A stretch of DNA of 64,000 nt from Bacteroidota bacterium (GCA_013286235.1 JABDGE010000002.1:1-64000); one strand, 5' to 3'. Counted from the first letter of the stretch, positions 26,166 through 38,219 are shown. The notes: generated from the letters alone by a model not told the origin. A program made the numbers and translations.

Positions 26166-27389
26166 TTAGTTTATAATTTCTGTTAAATATGGTCTTTGGG
26201 TATAGTGTTGCTGATACCTGGCTGTATTTGGGTGGAAAGTGCTCCAGGAATGCCAGAACTCCTGGTACGATTGTATAGTATTCAGCCGCTGCCCCCTCAG
26301 GGTCCCGCCAACACAAAGGCCATCCATGTTCCACGTTGAATGGGTGTTTTCGTCGATGATGGTATCGTTCAGCCCCTCTTCAAAATAGAGCACCATGCCG
26401 TTCAACTGCCTGTTGTACACATGAAAGGATGCACTGTCTTTCTCAAGAGCAAGCACCACCGGCATATCTGCCACTGCATCATCAATTACACCTGCCTTTG
26501 CTATCTCGTTCCAGTCGTATGCTTTTGAGGCACGGTTGCGGATTACGCCGATTACCCAGGATTTACGTTTCCAGGACGCGGAATCTCTTTTTTCGAGGCT
26601 GCTTTTCACGGTCCCGTCGTCATAATCTGCAAGACCGGCATATTGCTTATTGAAGGTGGTATCCGGTTGCATCACAAAGGAGTTGGGATATTCCCGAAGC
26701 CAGGCCTGCAGGGTAAGCTGCTTACTTGGAAATTCTTTCAGGGCCGATCCTTTCAATTTGCCGGCTATTACTTTCCCTGTAGCCTGTTGCCACCAGCTTC
26801 CGGTTGCGGCGTCTTCAAACATGGCGTTGAAGTGATCCATGCCTACCAGGCGGAAAGATTCCTTCCTTCCGTTTACAATAGGGCTGTAAACGCGGCCCGT
26901 TCTGCACACAGTACAATACGTAACCATTACCGGCATGTTGCCGATGGTATCCATTACCTGGTGGTGGTAGCCGATAATCCGGATTGGATAAGCCTTCGCC
27001 TGCCCGTTGATCGCTACGCCGATCACCAGTTCATTTTTATCAGTGGTATCGGTATTCGAAGCCGCAAATCGCTTCTCTTTAGGCTGATGAAACATCTTAT
27101 CCGCCTCAAAACGATAGTTGAAAAAGAAGAAAATAACAGCATATAAGATTAAAGGTAAACTGCAGGATATCTTCATCCATGTTTTCCCGTTTTTAAAAAC
27201 ATGCAGCACGGGGACAATGATCAATGCCAGTCCCAGCACTCTTATCCATACGATATTACCGCTTATCCAGTAAGCGGCTGTGATCGTGTTCCGATACTGG
27301 CTGCCGGGGAACGGCATGATAAAATACACGCGAAGTATTTCAACTGCAAATAAAACTAGCAGGCCCGAGATCAATAGAAGTCTTTTCAT
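26166..27389 (-). CDS. DUF3179 membrane-anchored protein
   Basis: 407 residues. Three hydrophobic helices occupy the first ~120 residues. The DUF3179 domain follows, with KAYPIRIIGYHHQVMD, the double-Cys motif MVTYCTVCRTGRVY and GSWWQQATGKVIAG. The domain probably faces the periplasm. No biochemical role is established, though the paired Cys suggests redox or metal binding. It is the first gene of the tightly spaced set, 18 nt before the MetE-like gene. Confidence 0.88.
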   Translation of the reverse strand: MKRLLLISGLLVLFAVEILRVYFIMPFPGSQYRNTITAAYWISGNIVWIRVLGLALIIVPVLHVFKNGKTWMKISCSLPLILYAVIFFFFNYRFEADKMFHQPKEKRFAASNTDTTDKNELVIGVAINGQAKAYPIRIIGYHHQVMDTIGNMPVMVTYCTVCRTGRVYSPIVNGRKESFRLVGMDHFNAMFEDAATGSWWQQATGKVIAGKLKGSALKEFPSKQLTLQAWLREYPNSFVMQPDTTFNKQYAGLADYDDGTVKSSLEKRDSASWKRKSWVIGVIRNRASKAYDWNEIAKAGVIDDAVADMPVVLALEKDSASFHVYNRQLNGMVLYFEEGLNDTIIDENTHSTWNMDGLCVGGTLRGQRLNTIQSYQEFWHSWSTFHPNTARYQQHYTQRPYLTEIIN

Positions 27390-27749
27390 AAAGATTAATT
27401 AACGCGTAAATGATTTTTGGTAATTGGCTTAATATTTCAATCTGCCGTAGGCAAATGAAATTTAGTCTGCAGTCTTCCGGGGCGGTTCGTCAGCAATGCT
27501 TACTTATTCATTGTATTAAATCAATCCGCCTGGCTGTAAAACAAGGATTTGGATTTGAAAGGCATACGGTCGATTAAGCCGGATAAGTAATTGCTGGATG
27601 GGTGGGGCTGTTCTGATCGTAATTGCGCTTAACATTTGATTAAAGCTTTAACCCAATAACAGAGTTTGCCTTTAACAAATCGTTGATTCTTCGTTCCTAC
27701 GACTGTAGTAAAGCCCTGGCCTGAACCAGGAAAACATTTAAGAAAGGGT
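27390..27749. other. 360-nt space inside the accessory cluster, no gene seen
   Basis: Both strands lack a supportable open frame; the short frame ending near 27629 overlaps the next gene and has no family features. CCTGGCCTGAACCAGG near 27717-27732 could form a weak hairpin. The promoter for the DUF3179-to-AhpD operon should lie here, but no exact TAnnTTTG was found on the minus strand. Confidence 0.5.
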
Positions 27750-28271
27750 TTACGCGATTTCGGGAGGTTGGCCCGGTACGCCGGGCAAAGAATCGGTAGT
27801 AGCTGATACAGCATATCTACCGGCTGGCTTCTTGATAGATGCAGGGATCCTTGCTAATTGATTTAACAAGGTATAATTTAATTCATTGTCGTTGAATTGT
27901 TTTGCAGTTGTATTATGCGATTTCTTATTTACCGGCACATCGGCAATTTGTTTATCAAGCACATTTTTAGATTGCACCAGCCGGGTTTTCTCGTTATTGG
28001 GAATGACATCTACATAGAGGGTGTCATTGGCAATTTTAAGCTTTACATAGTTGTAGCAATTGCCATTCACCTTAACCTGCCCGCTGATGGGCTGATAGTC
28101 GCCCGAACTCTCACTGTAGTAAAGTTGTGCGGGAATTTTTATTTCGACCAGATCGGAAGCTTTATAAAGGTTTTGATCGATATGCTCGGTCATTGCGGCA
28201 TCCGTCTTGTTCATGAAGTATTGAAACAACAAAATGTATCCCCCCTGGTAAAACAGGAGGCATACAAGCAT
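27750..28271 (-). CDS. Membrane-anchored protein of unrecognised family, paralogue B
   Basis: 173 residues from ATG 28271. The frame continues upstream for about 15 codons as KLKKLFAIA, which would complete a normal positively charged signal or anchor, so an unusual start codon (for example CTG near 28296) is possible. The body matches paralogue A (21423-21980): DLVEIKIP, PISGQVKVNGNCYNYVKLK, DVPVNKKSHN. The C-terminus is Pro-rich. The two paralogues bracket the DUF3179/MetE/AhpD/MFS genes. Family unknown to me. Confidence 0.7.
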   Translation of the reverse strand: MLVCLLFYQGGYILLFQYFMNKTDAAMTEHIDQNLYKASDLVEIKIPAQLYYSESSGDYQPISGQVKVNGNCYNYVKLKIANDTLYVDVIPNNEKTRLVQSKNVLDKQIADVPVNKKSHNTTAKQFNDNELNYTLLNQLARIPASIKKPAGRYAVSATTDSLPGVPGQPPEIA

Positions 28272-28604
28272 TGCTATTGCGAATAACTTTTTCAGCTTAA
28301 GAGGTTTTATTGGTAACCGGAAATAAAAGTATTTTAAATAAATGAATTTTGCAAATTATGTTTTTTGAAAGAGCCCGGGGCAAGTCGGATTGAAAAACCG
28401 GTGCATTTTAAAAATAGGTTCTTTTTTAGCTATCAAACGATCGTTTGAGATAGGGTAATACAACATTGAAAAGACTGATTGGCTGATAATTGTAAGATTT
28501 TCGAACGGCTATCTGAAACTTTTTTTTGAGGCGTTGGCTGATTTGCTATATTTGCAGTCCCGAAAAAAAGGGGTTTTATTGGATTACGGCCGCAAGGCAA
28601 AAAT
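28272..28604. other. 333-nt intergenic region with a 16-bp palindrome
   Basis: TCAAACGATCGTTTGA at 28433-28448 is a perfect palindrome of the size and style of TetR-type operators, about 160 nt upstream of paralogue B. No regulator gene is adjacent. Nothing else supportable was found before the tRNA. Confidence 0.55.
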
Positions 28605-28691
28605 GGTGAGGTGCCTGAGAGGCCGAAAGGATCAGTTTGCTAAACTGACGTACGGGAAACTGTACCGAGGGTTCGAATCCCTCCCTCACCG
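28605..28691 (+). tRNA. tRNA-Ser (anticodon GCU)
   Basis: The acceptor arm GGTGAGG (28605-28611) pairs with CCTCACC (28684-28690). The anticodon stem TCAGT/ACTGA encloses TTGCTAA, with anticodon GCT at 28639-28641. A long variable arm (TACGGGAAACTGTA region) and the T arm GGGTTCGAATCCC follow, as expected for a class II serine tRNA. CCA is not encoded. It reads AGC and AGU codons. Confidence 0.96.
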
Positions 28692-28704
28692 CAAACCCGG
28701 TTAA

Positions 28705-28735
28705 TGTCCCTGCCAAACGGCAGGGCATTTTTGTT
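28705..28735 (+). terminator. Terminator after tRNA-Ser
   Basis: CCCTGCC (28708-28714) pairs with GGCAGGG (28719-28725) across AAAC, followed by CATTTTTGTTT. It lies 17 nt past the tRNA end. Confidence 0.8.
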
Positions 28736-28881
28736 TAGTGGCGTTTGCCAAACTTTGTTTGAGCAAAAAGCGGCTAAACAAAAACGTGAGTGAACGCAGC
28801 GAACGGCAATGAACGGGTTTAGCACCCCCTTCAAGGGATCAGCGAGCGCAGCGAGCTAATCCGTTAGAATTTGATCCTCTA

Positions 28882-31800
28882 TTACCTGATTAGCGCTACA
28901 AAACCGGATAATGGAGGCGTGCCATTATTAAGGTTTATAATGTAATAGTAGGTGCCCGTAGGACACCGTTTACCCTTTAGGGTTCCGTCCCAGGCGTTAT
29001 AATACCCTTTTGAGCTATATACCTGCCCTCCATACCGATCGAATATAAGCACCACGCAGTTCTGGTACTCTATTAAATTTTTAAGGTCCCACTTGTCATT
29101 AATTCCATCGCCATTTGGCGTAAAAGTATTGGGGATAATTATTCCATTTAACACCGTTACCGTTACTGAATCTGCAGCTATACAACCCGCTGCTGTTTGT
29201 ACAGTTATGGTGTATAGTGTGGTCGATGAAGGGCTGGCATGGGGGTCTAAAATCTTATTATTATCTAAACCTGTTGTCGGGCTCCAAGTTATATCAGCGA
29301 TATTTCCTGATGCTGTTGCTGTTGCTGTCAATGCCACACTACTACCCTGTTCAATGGTTTTATTTACTCCTCCGTTAACAACCGGCAACGGAAAAATATT
29401 CATAGTAATGCTGTTGCTGGCCATGTTTGCGGGTGTGGCGCACGCAACAGTACTCGTCATCACACAACTAACCACATCACCATTGGCAAGCGAACTGCTG
29501 CTGAATGTTGGGCTGTTTGTTCCGGCATCGTTGCCATTCAACAGCCATTGGTAAACTGGCGAGCTGCCGCCATTGGTTGGTGTTGCTGTGAAAGTTACCG
29601 GTGTACTAGCGCAAACGTTATTTACGGAAGCTGATATCACTAATGAAGCTGTGACGATCGGGTCGACCACCCCGGTTACCGATACAGTTTGGCTGGTAGC
29701 ACCCGGCGATGAAAGCGTCACGTTAGCTGTTGTCGTACCATCGGGCAATGTAGGCGCTGACCGCACGTAAACCACGGTATTGCTTACTGTACCCGAGCTC
29801 TGGGAGATGGTAACGCTACTACCGTACCCGCTCCCTGCCGCAAGCGATACCTCAAAACCTGCCGGCGCCGTTGCTGCAATATTACCCGTTAATCCACTGC
29901 CCGAAACCGTAAACTGCTGTACATTCGGGCTTGCTGAGGCCGTACCTGCACAGGCAGAAATAGTGCCGGTTGCGGTTGATGCTGTGATGGTCGGTACCGG
30001 GGTTGGGTTTACGGTGATAGTAAAAATAACCGACATGCCATTGCAATCCGATCCATTTGTAACAAAATTGCCGAATGAATAGGGGTTAGAGCCCACTACA
30101 GTACTTGCGGAAACCGTGTTGGTGGTCGTATTGATCGTTGACATGCTATTTGTACCCCTTGTCACTACGTAAACACTTTTGCCATCCCGGCTTATGCAAA
30201 TCCCGTAGGGCAAATTTGCTACAGGAATAGTGGAAATAATAGTATTTGAGGCAGTATTGATCACGGAAACCGTATTACTATTTAAGTCTGCTACGTATAC
30301 ATATTTTCCATCCGGGGTTGAACAGATACCATAGGGAGATTCGCCAGCGCCAACATTGGCAATAACATTGTTCGTAGCAGTATTTATTACAGCGACACTT
30401 TCAGCATCGTGAATTGCTACATAGGCCTTGCTGCCGTCCGGGCTAAAACATATGCCGAATGGATGAGTGCCAACTGCAATCGTTGCCGATACCGTATTGG
30501 TTGCGGTCTGGATAACAGAAACAGTAGTGGAATAACTATTGGCTACATACACCAAGGCGCCATCAGGGCTAACGGAAATGCCCAATGGTTCTGACCCTAC
30601 AGCGACGGTTGAAATCACTGAATTCGTCAGGGTATTTATAACCGAAATTGTGTTGTCGCCGTAATTTGAAATATATGCGCGGGTGCCATCAGGGCTAACC
30701 GCCGCCCCACTGGGAGTCGACCCAACCGAGACGGTTGCAATCACGGTATTGTCTGCGGTATTGATAACTGAAACGCTTGCGGAAGACTGATTGGTAATGT
30801 ATACCCGGCTCCCATCGGGACTGGCGGCAACGCCGAATGGAGATAAACCAACGTTTATAGTTGACCCGACGGCATTTGTCGCCACATTGACGACTGAAAC
30901 TGTGCCGTCGCCGGAATTTGGAACATAAGCAAATCCGCCCCCTGTTGGTGTAACCGTGATTGTAGCTTCAACCGGGCTGCTCCCCACATTTACAGCCGTA
31001 AACGAAGCAATACTCCCGGTTCCGCTAGCCGCCAAACCAATACCTGGCGTATCATTAACCCAGGTAAATGTGTTGGCCGTACCCGTAAAATTGACGGCTG
31101 CTGTAGCTACCCCGTTATTAACAGTCTGATTAAAAACCGTATTTACTGTTGGCAACGCATTTACCGTTCCGGTTACAGCTACGGTTTGACTACTTGCACC
31201 AGCGGATGTTAGCATTACATTACCGGATATACTGCCGGTAGGTGTGCCTGCCGCCGACCGCACATAAACCACTACATTGCTTACCGTGCCACCTGTTTGG
31301 GAGAGTGTTACAGTGTTGCTATACCCGCTGCCCGCCGCAAGCGATACCTCAAATCCTGCCGGGGCAGTTGCTGTAATACTCCCCGTTAAATTACTCCCCG
31401 AAACCATAAACTGCTGAATTTGTGGGCTTGCCGATGCCGTGCCTGCGCATGCAGAAATACTGCCGGTAACTACTGATGCTGTGATAGTTGGTGACGATAC
31501 ACTGCTTGGATTTACGGTAATGGTATAGGTAACCAGTTCCGTGCAATTCATCCCGCCAGTAAAAAAACTGCCGAATGAATATGGAGTAGAACCAACCGGA
31601 ATAGTGGCAATTATAGCATTTGTTGATGCATTTACTACTGATACATCATTAGAACCGCTGTTTGAAACATATATTTGAGTGCCGTCGGGCCGTACGGATA
31701 CTCCCCAGGGACCCGAGCCAACGGGAATGGTTTTTATCACCGTATTAGTTGCCGTACTAATTACCGAAACACTATTTGAGCCCAGGTTTGCTATATACAC

Positions 31801-32697
31801 GGTACTACCATCAGGGCTCACAGATCCGCCACCCGGGTTTACGCCAACTGGAATAATACCTGCCACCGTGTTTGTGGCGGTGTTGATCACATAAACATTG
31901 TTTGAACCAAAATCCGCCGAATACACTTTACTTCCGTCAGGGGTAATTAATATGGCCTGGGGCGCCGAACCTACGGGAATAGTCGCAACAACAGCCTGGG
32001 TTGTAGTATTGATCACCAACACGCTGTTCGCGCTGTTAACATAAAGAAGGCTTCCATTGGGGCTAACTGCCGAGGCATTGGGATTTGTACCCGCCGGGAT
32101 ATTGGCCACTATGGTGTTTGTAGTGGTATTGATCACCTCAACATTATTGTCGCCGCCATCAGATACAAAGGCCTGGCTGCCATCCTGGCTCACCGTAACC
32201 GACCACGGGGTGGGGCCTACCTGGATTGTGGTTGTTACTGTGTTGGTTAACGTATTAATTACCGACACGGTGTTCGATCCATTATTTACTACGTAAACCT
32301 CGTTGTAGTTAGGGTCAACGCAAATGCCATTGGGGTTTGAGCCCACAGGGATGGTGGCTACCACGGCGTTGGTTGCGGTGTTGATTACTGAAACATTATT
32401 TGAACCGGAGTTTACGATATAAGCAAACCCTGTTGTGCCTACCGGCGTACCAGTAATAGTAGCGGTAACCGGACTGCTCCCCGTATTTACCGCTTTAAAC
32501 GAAGGAATATTGCCAGTTCCGCTGGCGGCTAAACCGATGCTGGTATTATTATTTGTCCAGGTGTACACACATGAGCCGGCAGGAAAGCTTATCGGTGTCG
32601 TATTTGCGCCGTTTGTAACAATATCCTGGGCGCGTCCTTTCTTGAATGGAATGAAAAAAAACAGTATTGACAATAAAATGAGTAAATATTTTTTCAT
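28882..32697 (-). CDS. Type IX-secreted surface protein with two YVTN beta propellers
   Basis: 1271 residues with a signal peptide ending at KGRAQ. Two blocks of YVTN-type repeats, each with seven copies of a ~42-residue unit (SVINTATNTVVATIPVGS type), occupy about 90-375 and 600-880, predicting two seven-bladed propellers. Each block is preceded by a short motif with NNTSIGLAASGTGNIPSF or its counterpart and followed by a repeated Ig-like domain (SACAGTASASPQIQQF, SLAAGSGYSNTVTLSQ). A further Ig-like region (about 1010-1160) leads to a gliding-motility-type C-terminal sorting domain (IIPNTFTPNGDGINDKWDL to the end), marking export by the type IX system. It is probably an adhesin or binding protein; ligand unknown. 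Confidence 0.92.
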   Translation of the reverse strand: MKKYLLILLSILFFFIPFKKGRAQDIVTNGANTTPISFPAGSCVYTWTNNNTSIGLAASGTGNIPSFKAVNTGSSPVTATITGTPVGTTGFAYIVNSGSNNVSVINTATNAVVATIPVGSNPNGICVDPNYNEVYVVNNGSNTVSVINTLTNTVTTTIQVGPTPWSVTVSQDGSQAFVSDGGDNNVEVINTTTNTIVANIPAGTNPNASAVSPNGSLLYVNSANSVLVINTTTQAVVATIPVGSAPQAILITPDGSKVYSADFGSNNVYVINTATNTVAGIIPVGVNPGGGSVSPDGSTVYIANLGSNSVSVISTATNTVIKTIPVGSGPWGVSVRPDGTQIYVSNSGSNDVSVVNASTNAIIATIPVGSTPYSFGSFFTGGMNCTELVTYTITVNPSSVSSPTITASVVTGSISACAGTASASPQIQQFMVSGSNLTGSITATAPAGFEVSLAAGSGYSNTVTLSQTGGTVSNVVVYVRSAAGTPTGSISGNVMLTSAGASSQTVAVTGTVNALPTVNTVFNQTVNNGVATAAVNFTGTANTFTWVNDTPGIGLAASGTGSIASFTAVNVGSSPVEATITVTPTGGGFAYVPNSGDGTVSVVNVATNAVGSTINVGLSPFGVAASPDGSRVYITNQSSASVSVINTADNTVIATVSVGSTPSGAAVSPDGTRAYISNYGDNTISVINTLTNSVISTVAVGSEPLGISVSPDGALVYVANSYSTTVSVIQTATNTVSATIAVGTHPFGICFSPDGSKAYVAIHDAESVAVINTATNNVIANVGAGESPYGICSTPDGKYVYVADLNSNTVSVINTASNTIISTIPVANLPYGICISRDGKSVYVVTRGTNSMSTINTTTNTVSASTVVGSNPYSFGNFVTNGSDCNGMSVIFTITVNPTPVPTITASTATGTISACAGTASASPNVQQFTVSGSGLTGNIAATAPAGFEVSLAAGSGYGSSVTISQSSGTVSNTVVYVRSAPTLPDGTTTANVTLSSPGATSQTVSVTGVVDPIVTASLVISASVNNVCASTPVTFTATPTNGGSSPVYQWLLNGNDAGTNSPTFSSSSLANGDVVSCVMTSTVACATPANMASNSITMNIFPLPVVNGGVNKTIEQGSSVALTATATASGNIADITWSPTTGLDNNKILDPHASPSSTTLYTITVQTAAGCIAADSVTVTVLNGIIIPNTFTPNGDGINDKWDLKNLIEYQNCVVLIFDRYGGQVYSSKGYYNAWDGTLKGKRCPTGTYYYIINLNNGTPPLSGFVALIR

Positions 32698-33068
32698 GTG
32701 ACAGGGTCAACGAACGGCTATTTATTAGTAAAGTACGCAAATATTAATTGAAAAAAGTAAAATGATATGAAAATGTACGCCAATTGGGTGAAGCATTTGG
32801 GACGGAACTTTAACTCGATGTGACATCAGAACACATAGGTAATTTCTTATCTGTTTTTCAGCAGTAATTTATGAAAAAAGGATTTAATAATGATGATTGG
32901 CAAATTTAGGCTTAGATCATTTAACCCGATTTGCTTTGGACCGCCGCCAACTGCCAGCAGAAAAAACTTCCCACCGCTCCGGTTTTATATGGATAACGCC
33001 CCTGCTTCCATCATATTGCGTGCGAAAAAATATAGTTAAAAAACGATGTTTTGATACACCATACTATA
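32698..33068. other. Divergent intergenic region, no gene seen
   Basis: About 370 nt separate the propeller gene from the rph promoter element. There are AT-rich stretches and a 12-codon frame at 32869 (MKKGFNNDDWQI), which is too short to support. The rifampin-associated inverted repeat known upstream of some rph genes was not seen. Confidence 0.5.
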
Positions 33069-33076
33069 TATTTTTG
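33069..33076 (+). promoter_or_regulatory. -7 element TATTTTTG for the rph locus
   Basis: Matches TAnnTTTG and ends 29 nt before the ATG at 33106 and 50 nt before the alternative ATT start. A Bacteroidota promoter thus precedes a gene that otherwise looks Firmicutes-like. Confidence 0.55.
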
Positions 33077-33105
33077 GCTTTGCACAGCTAAAAAAAGCCA
33101 TCTAT

Positions 33106-35758
<2,653 letters not shown>

Positions 35759-35788
35759 ATGTGAAACGCTACACACTAATACACAGAT

Positions 35789-36004
35789 TCAATCAGTTTT
35801 AAACGCCAACCCATTTGCCGCCAGCGCTTCCCGCAATTTCGGTAATGAACCTTTTCCCATGCCATGAAATTGCATGATCTCCTTTTCCGAATATTCGGCC
35901 AGCTTTTTCAGAGTCGTAACGCCATAATTTTCCATTGCGCGCATGGCAGGGGCGGAAAGCTTCGGTAAAGACTCAGTCGAAGTTTGGTCTCTCTTTACTG
36001 CCAT
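35789..36004 (-). CDS. Small RpoA-CTD-like helix-hairpin-helix protein
   Basis: 71 residues from ATG 36004, which follows a strong AAGGAG Shine-Dalgarno (CTAAGGAGAAAAAATATG), rare here. The sequence LPKLSAPAMRAMENYGVTTLKKLAEYSEKEIMQFHGMGKGSLPKLREAL has the fold pattern of the RNA polymerase alpha C-terminal domain with two helix-hairpin-helix elements (HGMGKGSL). It may bind DNA or the transcription machinery. The frame is open upstream, overlapping the next gene, but the ribosome site decides the start. It converges with rph across 30 nt and may have arrived with it. Confidence 0.8.
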   Translation of the reverse strand: MAVKRDQTSTESLPKLSAPAMRAMENYGVTTLKKLAEYSEKEIMQFHGMGKGSLPKLREALAANGLAFKTD

Positions 36005-36044
36005 ATTTTTTCTCCTTAGTCTGATATCTAAAGAAACATCCTCG

Positions 36045-38108
36045 CTAATAATCAATCCTTACATGATAAATGCTCATCAGCATACGTTTAAAAATGGTTT
36101 TGATCGTCTCGATCTCTTTTAAGGTGATGTTGCTATCCTTTAATTGGTTTTGGTCCAGCTTATATTTTACAATACGATCAACGAGGTCGTTGATTGATTT
36201 TTCATCAGGTTCTTTCAATGACCTTGATGCAGCTTCTACCGAATCGGCGAGCATGAGGACGCCGCCCTCCTTGGAGAACGGTATGGGGCCGGGGTACCGG
36301 AAAATATTTTCGTCGATTATCTTTTCGGGAAAGTTTTTGAGGAAGGAATGATAAAAATAATCCACGCGGGTATCACCATGGTGCGTGCGGATAAAGTCGA
36401 TCACGATTTCGGGGATGTTGGCTTTTCGGGCCAGCTCCACCCCTTTTCGCACATGCCCGATGATGATCTGGGCGCTTTCCTGGTATTGCAGCTTATCATG
36501 CGGGTTAAAGCCAGTTTGGTTCTCGATAAAATACAAAGGGTTTTCCAGCTTGCCAATGTCGTGGTACAAAGCCCCTGCCCTAACCAGTAAGGAATTGCCG
36601 CCGATAGTATAAATGGCATTTTCGGCCAGGTTGGCCACCTGCAGGGAGTGTTGGAAGGTTCCTGGTGCTGAAAATGCCATTTCGCGCAGCAGCGGTGCGT
36701 TGGTATTGGTGAGTTCGATCAAAGTGATGTCAGACGTGATGGCAAACACCTTCTCAAATATATAAATAAGCGGATAGGCCAATAAAGTGAGCAGTACACT
36801 TACGATGAAGGGCACAAAATCCATCCAGTCGATGGTCTTCAGACTGCCATCGCGGATAAACGATATCCCTAAAAAAGCTACGAAATAGGTAAACGTTATT
36901 ATCAAAGCCGATATCAGGAACTGTTCCCTGCGGATGAGGTTTTTGATGCTGTAGATAGAGACCATGCCGGCTGTAAGTTCAAAATAGGCAAATTCAAAGC
37001 TATTTGGCACAAAAAAGCCTGCTATCAATACTACCAGCAAATGAATGTTCAGCGCAAGGCGGGTATCAAACAGGATACGGATAATAATAGGTACTATACA
37101 GTACGGGATATAATACAGGTTGGGCAGCTGCAGTTTGATGGCCATTGATAAGGTGAAAACCATGGCCGTAACCACCAGCAATATCAGGCTTACCAGGCGG
37201 TTATCTTCATAAATATCCTTCCTGAAAAGATACAGGAACACCATGAGCAGTGTTATAGCGATTCCCACCAATAAAAACTGGCCAAGTAACACCAGCAGGG
37301 GGTCGCCGCTGATTCGGGCATTGTCTTCAAATGCTTTTTTGTAGGAAAGCAGCTTTTGATATACCTCGTCGCTGATCACCGAGCCTTTCAACACGATGGC
37401 TTCGCCCTTTTGCACCATCCCGCGGGTAGTCGACAGCCCGTCAACGGCCTCTTTCTCTAGCCTCGAGGTAAGCTTGTTATCGTAATTAAGATTTGGCTGT
37501 ATGCGGCTGCTGATCAGGTCAAGCAAAAAGGCCTTGTCGAGATTTTTTTGCTGATTCAGGGCATTGTCGCAATAACTGATGGCCTTTTCTTTGGTAAACA
37601 GCTCGGCTGTATTTTTATCGGTCGCTACGTTTTTTTCTAAAATAGTTATGGGGTAATTCTCCGACGTTTGCTGGTATTTGGGATTGAGGTTTAAAATACC
37701 TCTGTCGTAAACTTCTTTTAATAATTGATCGCCGGTAGCCATGTATTCGGCTTTTTGCCGGTCCTTCAGCCCGGCGGTATGCCACTTAACATTCAGGTCG
37801 CCCTTGAAACCGTCCCGCTCCCGGTTGCCTATATCTGCGTCAAGCTGGTAAATAGGCGTTATGCTTGCAAGCGCTGTCTTTTCGTCGTTCTCAATTTCCT
37901 GCTGCGTTTTTAATATGGCAAAGTTATAGGGCGAGATGAGGTCCTTCTGGTTCCAGATGCGGCCTTTTTCAATGTCATAGCTAAATTTGGCTTGCTTGGG
38001 AAGGGTAAAAACGATAACGCAAATGCTGGCCAGCGTCATTAAAAATTTAATATTCCGGGAATATTTACGCAGCAATGCCTTTTGGCGTGTCGAAGAAATT
38101 TTTGCCAT
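36045..38108 (-). CDS. 7TM-HD family phosphohydrolase (PgpH-like c-di-AMP phosphodiesterase)
   Basis: 687 residues. After a first membrane helix comes an extracytoplasmic 7TMR-HDED-type domain (about 45-270), then seven membrane helices (about 275-470), then a cytoplasmic HD domain. The HD motif is in ALYHDIGKLENPLYFIENQ near 520 with further His residues in GHVRKG and RTHHGDTRVDYF. Relatives such as PgpH degrade c-di-AMP. A TATTTTTG promoter element lies 16 nt upstream. The gene is the usual size and looks intact. Confidence 0.93.
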   Translation of the reverse strand: MAKISSTRQKALLRKYSRNIKFLMTLASICVIVFTLPKQAKFSYDIEKGRIWNQKDLISPYNFAILKTQQEIENDEKTALASITPIYQLDADIGNRERDGFKGDLNVKWHTAGLKDRQKAEYMATGDQLLKEVYDRGILNLNPKYQQTSENYPITILEKNVATDKNTAELFTKEKAISYCDNALNQQKNLDKAFLLDLISSRIQPNLNYDNKLTSRLEKEAVDGLSTTRGMVQKGEAIVLKGSVISDEVYQKLLSYKKAFEDNARISGDPLLVLLGQFLLVGIAITLLMVFLYLFRKDIYEDNRLVSLILLVVTAMVFTLSMAIKLQLPNLYYIPYCIVPIIIRILFDTRLALNIHLLVVLIAGFFVPNSFEFAYFELTAGMVSIYSIKNLIRREQFLISALIITFTYFVAFLGISFIRDGSLKTIDWMDFVPFIVSVLLTLLAYPLIYIFEKVFAITSDITLIELTNTNAPLLREMAFSAPGTFQHSLQVANLAENAIYTIGGNSLLVRAGALYHDIGKLENPLYFIENQTGFNPHDKLQYQESAQIIIGHVRKGVELARKANIPEIVIDFIRTHHGDTRVDYFYHSFLKNFPEKIIDENIFRYPGPIPFSKEGGVLMLADSVEAASRSLKEPDEKSINDLVDRIVKYKLDQNQLKDSNITLKEIETIKTIFKRMLMSIYHVRIDY

Positions 38109-38124
38109 TTGCTTGATTAACGGT

Positions 38125-38132
38125 CAAAAATA
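38125..38132 (-). promoter_or_regulatory. -7 element TATTTTTG for the 7TM-HD gene
   Basis: Minus-strand 38132 to 38125 reads TATTTTTG, 16 nt before the ATG at 38108. Confidence 0.6.
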
Positions 38133-38158
38133 AGACATTTTCCGCCATCTGTATTTTA

Positions 38159-38191
38159 TTTGCTTTTTACAAAGCATTTATGATATCTTTG
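38159..38191 (+). promoter_or_regulatory. Full Bacteroidota promoter for the SPFH operon
   Basis: TTTG (38159-38162) and TATCTTTG (38184-38191) are separated by 21 nt, the standard spacing of -33 and -7 elements. The ATG at 38220 follows 28 nt later. Confidence 0.75.
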
Positions 38192-38219
38192 TGATATCAT
38201 TTTAAAATCAAACAATATC

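Noticed and set aside
28640-28834. 64-residue minus-strand frame containing GEGGIRTLG
   Set aside because: It runs antisense through the tRNA-Ser gene; this peptide is a well-known translation artefact near serine tRNAs.
29093-32701. Several plus-strand frames of 60-150 residues across the propeller gene
   Set aside because: They are antisense shadows of the repetitive 1271-residue gene and share its period.
32869-32907. 12-codon frame MKKGFNNDDWQI upstream of rph, considered as a leader peptide
   Set aside because: Too short, no promoter or attenuator hairpin around it, and 160 nt before the rph promoter.
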